NCBI GenBank assembly: GCA_002686595.1
Contig: NYXZ01000015.1
Coordinates: 19,587-83,586, forward strand
Direction of reading: 5' to 3'
Length of the DNA stretch: 64,000 bases
Source of the DNA: Planctomycetota bacterium
GTDB lineage: Bacteria > Planctomycetota > UBA1135 > GCA-002686595
Below the pieces are notes generated by a model. That model did not search any database and was not told the origin of the DNA. It saw only the letters and a program-made list of their open reading frames with translations. The position numbers were made by a program, and so were the translations under genes. Positions 46,224 to 56,574 of the stretch are shown piece after piece; the stretch's first letter is position 1, and every line of letters starts with the position of its first letter.

Positions 46224-46976
46224 CTAGAGCGCGCCCCACAGGAGCTTGGCGGCGACGAACAGAACCAGAGTCGCCGTCAGACCGCGCACCAGTCGAGTGG
46301 GGGCGTGGCCGGATCCCAGGCGGCTCCCGAGCTGGCCTGCCACCAGGACCGCCGCGGGTAGGTACAGGTGTTCCCGGGCCAGGCCCAGGCCCGGACTCGC
46401 CAGGGCCAGGCCGGCCAAGCCGGACAGGGAGTTCACCAGGATGAAGGCGCTGGCGGTGGCGGCGATCTCCTTCGGGCGACCCCAACCGAGCATGTAGAGG
46501 ATGGGGGCCAGGAAGATTCCGCCGCCGATGCCGATCAGGCCCGAGAGGCCGCCGAGCACGGCACCGAGGGGCAGGCCCAGGCTCCAGGCTCGGCCCGCTG
46601 ACAGTCCGGCGGCTGGGCGGCCCGTGAGGCGGCGGTCGAAGGCCATGCGCAGGCCCGCCAGCAGGAGGCAAATGGCGAGCAGGATCAGGAAGGGGCGCTG
46701 CTCCAGTTGCACCGTGCCTCCCAGATAGGCGGCGGGCATGGAGGTGGCCACGAAGGGCGCGAACAGCCGCCAGGAAAAATGGCCCCGGCGCACGAAGAGC
46801 CAGGTGCCGCTGGAGACCACCACCACATTGCAGAGCAGGGCCAGGGCTCGCCACTCTTCCACCGGGAGGTCCGAGAGGGCCAGCAGCGCCAGATAGGACG
46901 AGCCTCCGCCGAAACCCACCATGGAATACAGGAAGGCCACGACTGCGAAGAGCGCGGCCAAAAGGGGAGCGCTCAA
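46224..46976 (-). CDS. TauE/SafE family sulfite exporter (start uncertain, TTG proposed)
   Basis: FLYSMVGFGGGSSYLALLAL, GLIGIGGGIFLAPILYMLGWG duplicated TauE motifs. Confidence 0.8.
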   Translation of the reverse strand: MSAPLLAALFAVVAFLYSMVGFGGGSSYLALLALSDLPVEEWRALALLCNVVVVSSGTWLFVRRGHFSWRLFAPFVATSMPAAYLGGTVQLEQRPFLILLAICLLLAGLRMAFDRRLTGRPAAGLSAGRAWSLGLPLGAVLGGLSGLIGIGGGIFLAPILYMLGWGRPKEIAATASAFILVNSLSGLAGLALASPGLGLAREHLYLPAAVLVAGQLGSRLGSGHAPTRLVRGLTATLVLFVAAKLLWGAL

Positions 46977-47261
46977 GGCTGGGCTCCGGGGTGTCCTGGG
47001 GAAATGTAGTCGGTCGCGAGGCGAGGTCGACGGGAGGGGGCGCTGCTGAGAGTTCGTCCGTCTTTCCCGTCTTTCCCGAGGCGCCGCTGCATGTCGGCCA
47101 GTGTAACCATCGGGAACGGGACAACTCCACGAGGGTCCCAGACAGAGCTGGCCAGCATTCAAGTGCTTACAAAAAGGCGTGATCCGCGCCTGCTTCCATG
47201 GCAGGCTGCCCGGCGGTGCCGCTGTCCGGCGGCGCCCGCGCGTCCACGCCCTGGCAAGACC

Positions 47262-47639
47262 ATGCTCACCAAACTCCTAGTCATCGGCTGCGGCGGCTTC
47301 CTGGGCGCCATCCTGCGCTACGGCCTCTCCCTGGCAGCGCACCGACGCTTCCCCGGCTCCTTTGCCATCGGCACCCTCGCGGTCAATGTACTCGGCTGCC
47401 TCGCCATCGGCGCCTTGCTGGCCAGCGTCATCGAACGGGACGCCCTCTCCCACAATGCACGCCTGTTCTGGGGCGTGGGTATGCTGGGCTCTTTCACCAC
47501 CTTCTCCACCTTTGGCTTCGAGACCTTCGAGTGGCTGGAAAAGGGCCAGCCCCGTGCCGCCCTGCTAAACGTGACGCTCAATGTGCTCCTGGGCCTGGCC
47601 GCCGTTTGGGTCGGCCGAGGCCTCGTGCGCGGTTTCTAG
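47262..47639 (+). CDS. crcB: Fluoride exporter CrcB/FluC
   Basis: GGFLGAILRYGLS, GTLAVNVLGCLAIG, GMLGSFTTFSTFGFE. Confidence 0.95.
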   Translation: MLTKLLVIGCGGFLGAILRYGLSLAAHRRFPGSFAIGTLAVNVLGCLAIGALLASVIERDALSHNARLFWGVGMLGSFTTFSTFGFETFEWLEKGQPRAALLNVTLNVLLGLAAVWVGRGLVRGF

Positions 47640-47679
47640 GGAGCGCGGCTTCCAAGAAGCGCGGCCTGGGCAGCGGCAC

Positions 47680-50600
47680 CTAAAGCGTCACCACGCGCCC
47701 GGGGCGCAGGAAGAGCAGGCGACAGGTAATGGCCTCGCGTTCCAGTCCGAGGAATTGGGCGGCGGCGGCGCGATAGGCCTCCAACTGGGGCCGGTGATGT
47801 TCGACGCGGGCGGCGAGTTCGTCGGCCGAGGCCGCGGTGTCGGTCTTGTGATCGATGATCTCGGCCCGCCGGGGGGAACCGTTCGCGCGGAAAACAACCA
47901 ACCGGTCGATGGTGCCGTTCATCAGGTAAGGGGCGCCATCCGGATCCTCTAGTCGAACTGCGAAGGGGAACTCGTTTGCCACGCTGACCTCATCCGTGGC
48001 GGCATCCGGTTTTGACAGGGCGCGGCGTACTTCGTCATCTTCCAACGCCGAGCGAAACAGCGCCAGGGCCTGGGCGCGCAGGTCACGGTCGGGGGACAGG
48101 GGCTCCAGCAGTTCAGCGAGGGCTTGGTCCGTGGCCGCTAGGTCTTCGAGCCAATGGACTTCTTCCAGCAAGCGATGGACCAGAGTTCCAAGATCCCGGG
48201 CGCTAGCGGAGGCGGGTGAGAGGAGATCCGCGGCGCAGAGCGCTCCACCGCCCTCGGCGGCGGAGGGGGCGCGGCGCGGAAGGGAGCGTGGCCCGGCGTG
48301 GGAGGCCAGGCGGAAGGGGGGAACGGGTGGCCTTGGGGCAGGCGCATCACCTTCCTCCCGCGCCGGCGACAGGCGCCAAGGCGTGGCGTTGTCCTCGTGG
48401 CTCCAGAGCAAACCGTCATCATCCGCTTCCGACCCCAGGGCGTGGCAGAGCAGGGAAGACCAGCGACCCGTGCTGTTTTTCCGGCTCTTGTTCGCGCCGC
48501 GCACAACCATCTCCAGGCGGAAGATGGCGCGCGTCATGGCCACATAGAGCAGGCACAGGCTCTCGCGGATCTCCAGTTGCTCGCGCTCATGTCTGATGGC
48601 GAGCAACTCGTCGTCAAGGCGGCAGATGACCTGCTTGGGGGAGTGCGTGGTCGCCGCTAGTGGCCCGAATACATCCGGGCGTTCGGCCAAGAAGCGCGGT
48701 TGTTGCAGAATCAGATTATTGTCCAGCTCAGGCAGGACCACGGCGTCGAACTCCAGCCCCTTTGCTCCGTGGATGGTCATGACCTTGACCCGCGCTGCGC
48801 TGGTGTCTTCCACGTTTGTTTGGCGCACGTGTTCCACGAAGGGCGTGGAGCGTAGACCATTGCGCGGAGCGAAGGCCTGGGCCAGATCGACCAGTTGGCC
48901 AAAGCGCCGCCGATCCCAATCGCCAAACGTGTCGGCGCTCTTCCTGATCACATTGGTAAAGGAAGCGGTGAAGGCACCTAGGCCCTCGGCCAGCAGGCGC
49001 TTCCTGATGTGGGCGGCGACAGTTCCGGCGGTCTCCTTCATGTTTTCGGGCGTCAGGCCAAGAGCCGGGCCCAGGGGGCTGCTGGCCAGATGGAAGGCCG
49101 CCATGGAATCAGCCGGGTGATCCGCCAGGTGCAATAGGGAGAGGAACTGCACCACGGCTTCCGAATCAGTCAGGGGATTGCCGCCCTGGTCGCTGGCGCG
49201 AATCCCCAGGGCCGCCAGGCGGTGAATCAGGGGTGCGATGTGTGCGCGCCGCCGCAGGAGCAGGGCCACGGAGGCCTGCGGTTCCTCGGCCACGATGGTC
49301 GCCACGCGTTCCACGGCCAGATCCAAGACGGCGGCCACGGCCTGGGAGTGCTCCTCATGGTGGGGGGCCTCGAAGAGGGTGGCGCTGCCCGGGAGTGTCT
49401 TGGCGGAGCTATGGGGGTTGAAGGCGGCCTGCCATTTGTTCGCCGCCCATTGAGCGGGGCCTCCGTCGCCAAAGGCGGGACAGTCTTCCAATCCCGCGAA
49501 CACCCGATTGACCGTGTCGAGGATCAGGTCCGAGGAACGGTAGGACAGGTCCAGATGTGTTTCTTCCAAGCCCGGGAAGTGTCCATCAGTTCCGCCGAGG
49601 CCCTCGAGCAGGCCCGGCTCCGCCCCGCGCCAACCGTAGATGGATTGCTTCACATCGCCCACACAGAAAAAGCTGCGCAGAGCCGCGCCCTGCGCATCGG
49701 TCTCGCCGCTGGCGATGATCTCCTCCGCCAGGCGCGCAAGTACGCGCCACTGAAGGGGAGAAGTGTCCTGGAACTCGTCGAGCAGGAGGTGGTCGAGGCG
49801 CCCGTCCAAGCGGTACCACATGTTGAGTCCGCGGCTGGCCAAGGGCCCGCTCGCGCCGCTCGCGCGATGCTCTTCGCCGTTTTGGTCGCCGTTGGCTGCC
49901 GCCTTCGATTCAGAGTGGGCAGCGGGGGCCAGGGCCCGGGGCAGATCCTCGAAGCGCAGCCCGCCCTGTTCCGAGCGCAGCGTGGTGAGCAAGTCCTCGA
50001 AGTCACCCATGAATCGCACCGTGGCGGCGTTCTGACGCACGACATCACCGATCAGCACATGGGCAGCTTGGCGCTTGACGACTTCCCAGCCGGCGACGAC
50101 TTCGTCTGGAATGTCGACGGAGCTGTATGTGCTCTGGCCTTCGATCAGGGCCTTGGTGGGCCCGGCTTTCAGCAGGGCGAGCCAGTTGCCGGCCCGCACA
50201 TTCTCCATCATCGGGTCGAAGCCGTTGAGCCACTTCTTGTTCGGTTTCCCTGCCTTGGTGAGGGGCGCTGGAGCGCTGGCCATGCGCTCAACGGCGTCGG
50301 CCAACTCCGCCGCCGCGGGTGCTTCAGGCATCTTCAACCAGGCCCAAGGTTCGGGGCCGCTTTCCAGCCACAGGGAACGCACATCGCCCACGGTGGCGAG
50401 CATGGCGTCGAAGGTGCGCCGGGAAGCCGCCCGCTGGAGGTGCCGCAACAACTCTACCCATTCCCCGCCCTCGGCGCGCTCCAACAGGCGCGCGATGGCC
50501 TCGGCGTATTGTTCCCGAGCATCCCGTTCATCGAGGATTGTCCAACCCGCCGGCAACTCCAGGTCCAGCGCGAAGAGCGTGCCGAGGTGCGCGAAGAAGG

Positions 50601-50931
50601 CGTCCAGGGTGCACACCTGGAAGCGGTCCAGATTGCGGGTCAGCTGGGCTAGGCAGGCCAGGATATGCGCGCGATCCGTGTTGACCTGGGGCAGACAGGC
50701 GGTCAGCTCGGCGCGTTTCTCGTCACTCTCCACGGCCTCCGCCAAGCGCTCTAGAATGCGGCCCAGTATTTCCCCGGCGGCCTTGCGCGTGAAGGTCGTG
50801 GCCAGGATGCGTTCCGGCGCCACGCCGGAGAGCACCAAACCCACATAGTGGTTTGTCAGGGCAAAGGTCTTGCCCGTGCCGGCCGAAGCCAGGATCAGTT
50901 GATGCGGGCTTTTTGTGGCGGTGATGCTCAT
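47680..50931 (-). CDS. addA: AddA/RecB-like UvrD helicase-nuclease
   Basis: ILASAGTGKTFALTNHYV, ATTFTRKAAGEI, LLLDEFQDTSPLQWRVLARL, VMTIHGAKGLEFDAVVLPEL, C-terminal IIDHKTD nuclease motif. Confidence 0.88.
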   Translation of the reverse strand: MSITATKSPHQLILASAGTGKTFALTNHYVGLVLSGVAPERILATTFTRKAAGEILGRILERLAEAVESDEKRAELTACLPQVNTDRAHILACLAQLTRNLDRFQVCTLDAFFAHLGTLFALDLELPAGWTILDERDAREQYAEAIARLLERAEGGEWVELLRHLQRAASRRTFDAMLATVGDVRSLWLESGPEPWAWLKMPEAPAAAELADAVERMASAPAPLTKAGKPNKKWLNGFDPMMENVRAGNWLALLKAGPTKALIEGQSTYSSVDIPDEVVAGWEVVKRQAAHVLIGDVVRQNAATVRFMGDFEDLLTTLRSEQGGLRFEDLPRALAPAAHSESKAAANGDQNGEEHRASGASGPLASRGLNMWYRLDGRLDHLLLDEFQDTSPLQWRVLARLAEEIIASGETDAQGAALRSFFCVGDVKQSIYGWRGAEPGLLEGLGGTDGHFPGLEETHLDLSYRSSDLILDTVNRVFAGLEDCPAFGDGGPAQWAANKWQAAFNPHSSAKTLPGSATLFEAPHHEEHSQAVAAVLDLAVERVATIVAEEPQASVALLLRRRAHIAPLIHRLAALGIRASDQGGNPLTDSEAVVQFLSLLHLADHPADSMAAFHLASSPLGPALGLTPENMKETAGTVAAHIRKRLLAEGLGAFTASFTNVIRKSADTFGDWDRRRFGQLVDLAQAFAPRNGLRSTPFVEHVRQTNVEDTSAARVKVMTIHGAKGLEFDAVVLPELDNNLILQQPRFLAERPDVFGPLAATTHSPKQVICRLDDELLAIRHEREQLEIRESLCLLYVAMTRAIFRLEMVVRGANKSRKNSTGRWSSLLCHALGSEADDDGLLWSHEDNATPWRLSPAREEGDAPAPRPPVPPFRLASHAGPRSLPRRAPSAAEGGGALCAADLLSPASASARDLGTLVHRLLEEVHWLEDLAATDQALAELLEPLSPDRDLRAQALALFRSALEDDEVRRALSKPDAATDEVSVANEFPFAVRLEDPDGAPYLMNGTIDRLVVFRANGSPRRAEIIDHKTDTAASADELAARVEHHRPQLEAYRAAAAQFLGLEREAITCRLLFLRPGRVVTL

Positions 50932-53900
50932 CCGGCCGCCTCCTCGGCCAGGGCGATGGCCTCGTCCTCGGCCGCGTCGGCACTGAGCAAGCCCTCGCCG
51001 AGTAGGGCACGGGTGATCTCGTCCCTGGGCGCCTTGCCCTTCACGAAGAACTCACCGGCGCGTACTGAGCGCACCACAGCCTCGGCCCGCTCAAGGGCCG
51101 AGCTCAACTGCTCCGCATTCCAGTCGGCCTCCAGCAGCCCGATGTTGTCCTCGCTCTTGCCAATGGCCAGATAGCCCAGTTGCAGTTCATCGCTCCCCGT
51201 TATTTCCTGCGCCAAATGTGTGTAGAGGGGTAGCTGAAGATCCTTCCAATCGCTTTTTTTGCCACCGTGTACCTCGCTGGGTTTCTTGACCGTGTCGCCG
51301 CTCTTGTAGTCGAGCAGGGCCCAGCGCCCGTCCGGATGATGGTCAATGCGATCGATGCGCCCCTTGAGGGCAATGGGCTCGCCGTCCACTTCGAAGGGCA
51401 CCGCGCCCGCGGGCCACTCTGCCCATTGTGCCGGCTTTGCCAACTGTGGCTCAGGCGTCCACTGAGCTGGCTGCCACTCGCTGTGCGCTATGCGCCAACC
51501 CGCGGCCACGCGCTGGGCCTGCCAGCGCGCGAAGTGCCCCAGGCGCCAGGTCAGTTGGCGCACCTGCAGAGCCACCGCCGGCAGGGGGGCGCTTCCGTAG
51601 AGGAAGGCCGCCCGTTGTTCCGTGCAACGCACCAACCAGTCCTCGATTGCGCGCTCGTCCGTCTCCTTTGTCGGTCCGTGTAGGCCGAACTGCTCCAGCA
51701 CGAAGTGCGTCAAGTTGCCGAAGTGCAGTGGATCCAGCTCCCGGGCCGAGTCATCCAAGGTCTTCAGCCGCAGCACCTGCTCCAGGTAGTAAACATAAGG
51801 CGAGGTCAGGTACTTTCGGAAGGAGGTCACGGCCATGACCAGGGGCTGGTCGGCGGCAGGGGTGACCGGATGGCGCGGCAAGTCCCGGACCGGAGATTCC
51901 TCGTCCCGTGTCTGATCCTTGCACGGCTTCACGCTCAGGAAGTGTTTGACGCGCCCCGGGATTTCCCCAGCTTCCCGGTGAAACAAGATGCGACTCGGCG
52001 TCAGCGGATCCGAGTCCGCGCTGCGGCGCCCACTGACAAAGACCGCTTCCTCGCGGGAGTTCAAAATCAACTCACAGGCATAGACATCCCGCGCCAAGCG
52101 CTCGTCGTTATCGGGTAGCCCCAAATCCCGCCGCAGTCCCTCCGGCAAGAAGGCGTCGCCGTGCACCGCGGCGGGCACGCGCCCCTCGTTGAATCCGGTC
52201 ACCACCAAAGCCGGGGCGTCATCGAGGGCCAACTCCAGCCAACCCAGAAGCTCCACAGTCGCAACCCCGGCCTGTTCCGGCGCCGGAGGCACGAAGACTC
52301 CGTCGAGTTCGGTCAAGAGCAGGGAGATCAGTTCGCTGGCGCTGGCCCGGGCGTCGCCAGCGCCAGCGCTGGGAGAGCCTTGAATCACCGCGCTTCCCCT
52401 GGCCGCGGCGTTCTGCGCGCCGCGGCTGCCACTCTTCACAGTTTCGCGCCCCCCGCGATTCCCTAGCGCACTGAGCATGGCTTCCGGCACACCCTCGATC
52501 GTATCCAAGGCGGCGCCGATGCGGCCCAGGGCGAAAGCCAGCCCTCGATCGCCCTCATCCGTGGCCGGCCGCAGCCCTCGCTCTCCGTAAAGGCGCACCA
52601 GCAGAGCCCGCAGCGGCGCGCACCAATCAGCCAGGGCCAGCTCCTCGCGTCCGGTCAGGGCGCCCAGCTCCGCGTACAGGCCCCGCACCCAGGCCGCCAG
52701 CGCCGCCCCGCGCCGTCCGGCACCCTCCGGTATCCAAGCATCCAACTCCGCCATGTCCGGCGCACCCAGGGGCACGGGCCCCGGGAGGTGCTCGGCATAA
52801 AAAGCGTCCAGCAACATGGGGCCATCGGTTTCGCGCAAGTTGCCGCGGAGCTCCTCGTCCAAGCCCCGCCAGATCATCTCCGACAGTTCGGGATGCCGAG
52901 CCAACTCCGCCAGGGCGGCGAAGTTGCCGCGCTCCAAAAAACGCCCCAGGCTGGACAGCAATAAAACCGGACCCGTGCGCCCCAGGGGCGTGCCCTCCGC
53001 CCAGCGAGCCGCCACCCCCTCCGCCGCCAAGCGCCGTTCCAAATAGGGAGCCAACTGTCCATCGCAAACCCCCAAGCTGATCTCCCGAGCGCCATAGCGC
53101 CCGTCCCACCGAGCCATCTCGGCCAGCGTGCGCCGCGCCTGGTCCTCCGGGTTGTCCGCCACCACCCAACGCTCAAGGTCGATGCCCACCTGGCGCTCGC
53201 GCCAGTGGTCCTTGACCAGGGCGCCGAACTCGTCAAAGCCCGCCGCCTGCGACGCCGGCGCGGCCACCAAGACCACCAGCCGTTCGCCCAAGGCCTCCAG
53301 CAACCGGCGCAAAATAGCGTTCTGTTGCACCACGCCCACCAGCACCACCGGCCCCCCGTCCAAGAGCTGCCCCGCCTCCACCGCCGCCCGCCGCCCCTCG
53401 TGCGGATCGCAACACCCGCCTTCCGCCAACAGGTCACGATAGTGCTCCTGGGCCGCCGCCAATGCCGCCCAGCGTCGATCCTCGCCCCGGTTGTCGCCCC
53501 AACTGGCCTCACCGAAGCCACCCTCGCGCCCCGCCACATCCCCAAAGGTCAGGCCCTCCGCCGCCAGTTCCCCGTGCAGGGTCCGCAACCGTTCCGCCAA
53601 GCGCATGCGCCCCACCAAATCCCCCGCAGCCGGCGGCCGCGAAGCAATGGCCAAAAGCTCTCGCCGCGAGAGCCGCCCCAGGGCCCCATCCCAAGCCAAG
53701 GTCCGACTGAGCCGCCCGGCGGGGGGCTTCGGAAGCACCACCAGTTCATCGGTCAACTGCCCCGCGGTCAGGATGCGAGGAGGTTGCAGAGCCTCTCCGC
53801 TTTCAGCCGCCAGCCCCGTCAAAAGCTCCAAAAGCCGCCGCCCCGCCCGCCCCCCAGGCAGAGCCACAGTCACATTGGAACAGTCCCCACGATACTCCCC

Positions 53901-53972
53901 CCAGAGCCACTTCGCCGCCTCCCCAAGCGGCACATCATTCCAACCGAGATAATGGCATGTGGCGGTGAGCAT
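50928..53972 (-). CDS. addB: AddB-like protein with C-terminal PD-(D/E)XK nuclease domain
   Basis: ALKGRIDRIDHHPDGRWALLDYKSGD, FRKYLTSPYVYYLEQVLRLKTLDD; ATGA overlap with addA. Confidence 0.82.
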   Translation of the reverse strand: MLTATCHYLGWNDVPLGEAAKWLWGEYRGDCSNVTVALPGGRAGRRLLELLTGLAAESGEALQPPRILTAGQLTDELVVLPKPPAGRLSRTLAWDGALGRLSRRELLAIASRPPAAGDLVGRMRLAERLRTLHGELAAEGLTFGDVAGREGGFGEASWGDNRGEDRRWAALAAAQEHYRDLLAEGGCCDPHEGRRAAVEAGQLLDGGPVVLVGVVQQNAILRRLLEALGERLVVLVAAPASQAAGFDEFGALVKDHWRERQVGIDLERWVVADNPEDQARRTLAEMARWDGRYGAREISLGVCDGQLAPYLERRLAAEGVAARWAEGTPLGRTGPVLLLSSLGRFLERGNFAALAELARHPELSEMIWRGLDEELRGNLRETDGPMLLDAFYAEHLPGPVPLGAPDMAELDAWIPEGAGRRGAALAAWVRGLYAELGALTGREELALADWCAPLRALLVRLYGERGLRPATDEGDRGLAFALGRIGAALDTIEGVPEAMLSALGNRGGRETVKSGSRGAQNAAARGSAVIQGSPSAGAGDARASASELISLLLTELDGVFVPPAPEQAGVATVELLGWLELALDDAPALVVTGFNEGRVPAAVHGDAFLPEGLRRDLGLPDNDERLARDVYACELILNSREEAVFVSGRRSADSDPLTPSRILFHREAGEIPGRVKHFLSVKPCKDQTRDEESPVRDLPRHPVTPAADQPLVMAVTSFRKYLTSPYVYYLEQVLRLKTLDDSARELDPLHFGNLTHFVLEQFGLHGPTKETDERAIEDWLVRCTEQRAAFLYGSAPLPAVALQVRQLTWRLGHFARWQAQRVAAGWRIAHSEWQPAQWTPEPQLAKPAQWAEWPAGAVPFEVDGEPIALKGRIDRIDHHPDGRWALLDYKSGDTVKKPSEVHGGKKSDWKDLQLPLYTHLAQEITGSDELQLGYLAIGKSEDNIGLLEADWNAEQLSSALERAEAVVRSVRAGEFFVKGKAPRDEITRALLGEGLLSADAAEDEAIALAEEAAG

Positions 53973-54049
53973 GGGCTAGGGGCAGCTTAGCGAGTGCGGC
54001 CTGCGATGACGAGGGAGGCCGGGGCCAGGAACCGTCGGCCCCGGGTACA

Positions 54050-54071
54050 GAAAAACACCACGAAACCGTGG
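54050..54071 (-). terminator. Intrinsic terminator downstream of the DUF4190-like gene
   Basis: Minus strand CCACG-GTTT-CGTGG-TGTTTTT. Confidence 0.65.
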
Positions 54072-54134
54072 GGCGATTCCGTGATGTATCGAGCGGCAGA
54101 GAGGGGGGGGCGACCCCGGGCCTTGTGGCCGACC

Positions 54135-54404
54135 CTAATGCATCGGCGCGCCGGCGGCGAAGAGGCCGAAGCCCAGGAGCATGATGGCTCCGAGGATCAG
54201 GCTGATGACGCAGATGACGATGGAGACGATGCCGCAGATCTTGCCGGCCTGGGTCAGGCCGCGGCCTTCGGGATCCATGGTGCCGGCGTCCATGGCGGCT
54301 AGGTCGCCGTTGCCCATGAGCCAGGGGGCGATGCCCAGGGGCTGGCAGAGGATGAGGCTCAGGATGCCGAGGACGAGGATCAGGGTACCGCGGTGGTTTT
54401 GCAT
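54135..54404 (-). CDS. Small DUF4190-like membrane protein
   Basis: MQNHRGTLILVLGILSLILCQPLGIAPWLMGNGDLAAMDAGTMDPEGRGLTQAGKICGIVSIVICVISLIL. Confidence 0.75.
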   Translation of the reverse strand: MQNHRGTLILVLGILSLILCQPLGIAPWLMGNGDLAAMDAGTMDPEGRGLTQAGKICGIVSIVICVISLILGAIMLLGFGLFAAGAPMH

Positions 54405-54541
54405 GGAGATGGGGGGGGCAGGTGTTCGAGCGGGGAAGGTCGTTCCGTGGGGGCTGATGATACGCGCCAGCTGGCCTTTTCTTCGCCGTGTTCTTGGGAA
54501 GAGGGCCCCCGGGGTGAGGGGGCCCGCGCTGGCCTGCTGGT

Positions 54542-55573
54542 TCAGGGGAGGTGGCAGGCGCAGTGGTGGGGAGAGTCGGGGCGCGAGGCTGTGTCGCGCG
54601 GGAGTAGTTGCGGGCGGTCGCGCGTGCAGGCATCGGCGGGGATTTCGGGGGCGTGCATGCAGCGTGGATGGAAGGGGCAGCCGTTGGGTGGGTCCACGGG
54701 CGAGGGCACATCGCCGGGGAGCAGGATGCGGTTGCGGGTTGCTTCCGCGGCTGGGTCCGGCACGGGGATGGCCGAGAGCAGGGCGCGCGTGTAGGGGTGG
54801 GCGGGGTTTGTGAAGAGTGTGTCGCGGTCGGCCTCTTCCACGATGCGGCCGAGGTACATGACGGCCACGCGTTCGCAGATGTGGCGCACGACCGCCAGGT
54901 CGTGGGCGATGAAGAGGTAGGCCAGGTTGAAGCGCTGTTGGAGTTCCTTCAGCAGGTTGATGACCTGGGCTTGGATGGAAACATCCAGGGCGCTGACGGG
55001 CTCGTCGCAGATGATCAGTTCGGGTTCCAGGGCCAGGGCGCGGGCGATGCCGATGCGTTGGCGCTGGCCGCCGGAGAACTCGTGGGGATAGCGGTTCAGG
55101 TGGCGCGGGTTGAGTCCCACGGCGTCGAGCAGGGCCATGGCGCGCAGGCGGCGGGCCTTGGGCCTTTCGGTGCTGTGAATGGCCAGGGGCTCGGCCAGGA
55201 TCGAACCGACGGTTTGGCGCGGGTCGAGGGAGGCATAGGGGTCCTGGAAGATCATCTGCACGCGGCGTCGGTGGGGCAGCCATTGGCGCGCGCTGAGGGT
55301 GGTGAGTTCCTCGCCGTCCAGGCGGATGGAGCCGGAGCTGGCGCGCTGCAGGCCGACGATGCAGCGGGCTGTGGTGGACTTGCCGCAGCCGGACTCGCCC
55401 ACCAGCCCCATGGTCTGGCCGCGGTGCAGGTCGAAGGAGACGCCCTCCACGGCGCGCAATAGGCGGGGGCGCGAGCTGAAGAGGCCGCCGCTGCGGCCCA
55501 CCTCGAAATGCTTGGAGAGATCGCGAACGGCCAGCAGGGGCTGATCGGTGGCCTTCGTTACCGGGGTGCTCAT
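54542..55573 (-). CDS. oppF: Oligopeptide ABC transporter ATP-binding protein OppF
   Basis: GLVGESGCGKSTTARCIVGL, EFSGGQRQRIGIARALALEPELIICDEPVSALDVSIQAQVINLL. Confidence 0.93.
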   Translation of the reverse strand: MSTPVTKATDQPLLAVRDLSKHFEVGRSGGLFSSRPRLLRAVEGVSFDLHRGQTMGLVGESGCGKSTTARCIVGLQRASSGSIRLDGEELTTLSARQWLPHRRRVQMIFQDPYASLDPRQTVGSILAEPLAIHSTERPKARRLRAMALLDAVGLNPRHLNRYPHEFSGGQRQRIGIARALALEPELIICDEPVSALDVSIQAQVINLLKELQQRFNLAYLFIAHDLAVVRHICERVAVMYLGRIVEEADRDTLFTNPAHPYTRALLSAIPVPDPAAEATRNRILLPGDVPSPVDPPNGCPFHPRCMHAPEIPADACTRDRPQLLPRDTASRPDSPHHCACHLP

Positions 55574-56574
55574 CGCGCTCCTCCGGAGGCGGCGGCGATT
55601 TCCGTGGCCAGCAGGCAGGCGACGGTGCGCGGAGCGCTCTCGCCCGGGATGGCCTCCAGGGGCATGGGGCCCGACCGGCAACGCGTTTCGGCGTAGTCGC
55701 AGCGCGGGGCGAAGGCGCACCCGGCGGGCAGGTTGGCGAGGTCCGGGGGTTGCCCCTCGATGGAGGACAGGGCGCTGGTCGGGTCGCCGGTCAGGGTCGG
55801 CACGCTGGCCAGCAGGCCGCGGGTGTAGGGATGCACGGGCAGGGAGAACAGGGGTGCCGTGGGGGCGGTTTCCACCAGGCGGCCGGCGTACATGACATGG
55901 ACGCGATCGGCGCAGCCGGCGACCACGCCCAGGTCGTGGGTGATCAGGATGATGGCGGTCCCGTGGCGCTCCCTCAGGTCCGTCATGAGTTCCAGGATCT
56001 GGGCCTGGATGGTGACGTCGAGGGCTGTGGTGGGCTCGTCGGCGATCAACACCCGGGGCTTGCAGAGCAGGGCCATGGCGATCATGACCCGTTGGCGCAT
56101 GCCGCCGGAGAGCTCGTGGGGGTAGGCGGCCAAGCGCGTTTCAGGTTCGGGGATGCCCACGTCGGCCAGGCCCGCGGCGCACAGGCGGTCGGCCTCGCGA
56201 CGGGAGAGGCCCTGGTGGATTTCCAGAACCTCGCTCAACTGGCGGCCCACGGTGAGCAGGGGGTTCAGGCTCGTCATGGGGTCCTGGAAGATCATGGAGA
56301 TCTCGTTGCCCCGCAGTTGGCGCAGTTCCTCAGCCGTCAGGGTGAGGAGGTCGCGGCCCGCGAAGTTGATGTGGTCGGCCTGGACGACGCCCGGGGGCGC
56401 GGGCACCAGGCCCATCAGGGCCAGGTTGGTGACGGACTTGCCCGAGCCCGACTCGCCCACCAGCCCCAGGGTTTCGCCCTCCTCCAGCTGAAAGGAGACG
56501 CCGTCCACGGCCCGCACGCTGCCGTCTTGCGTGTCGAAACGCACGGAGAGGTTTTGGACGTCGAGGAGCGCCAT
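55570..56574 (-). CDS. oppD: Oligopeptide ABC transporter ATP-binding protein OppD
   Basis: [63 protein letters not shown]. Confidence 0.93.
   Translation of the reverse strand: MALLDVQNLSVRFDTQDGSVRAVDGVSFQLEEGETLGLVGESGSGKSVTNLALMGLVPAPPGVVQADHINFAGRDLLTLTAEELRQLRGNEISMIFQDPMTSLNPLLTVGRQLSEVLEIHQGLSRREADRLCAAGLADVGIPEPETRLAAYPHELSGGMRQRVMIAMALLCKPRVLIADEPTTALDVTIQAQILELMTDLRERHGTAIILITHDLGVVAGCADRVHVMYAGRLVETAPTAPLFSLPVHPYTRGLLASVPTLTGDPTSALSSIEGQPPDLANLPAGCAFAPRCDYAETRCRSGPMPLEAIPGESAPRTVACLLATEIAAASGGAR

Noticed and set aside
46977-47261. Fluoride riboswitch upstream of crcB
   Set aside because: Looked for the GGCGATGG...CCGCC pseudoknot core; no convincing match in the leader.
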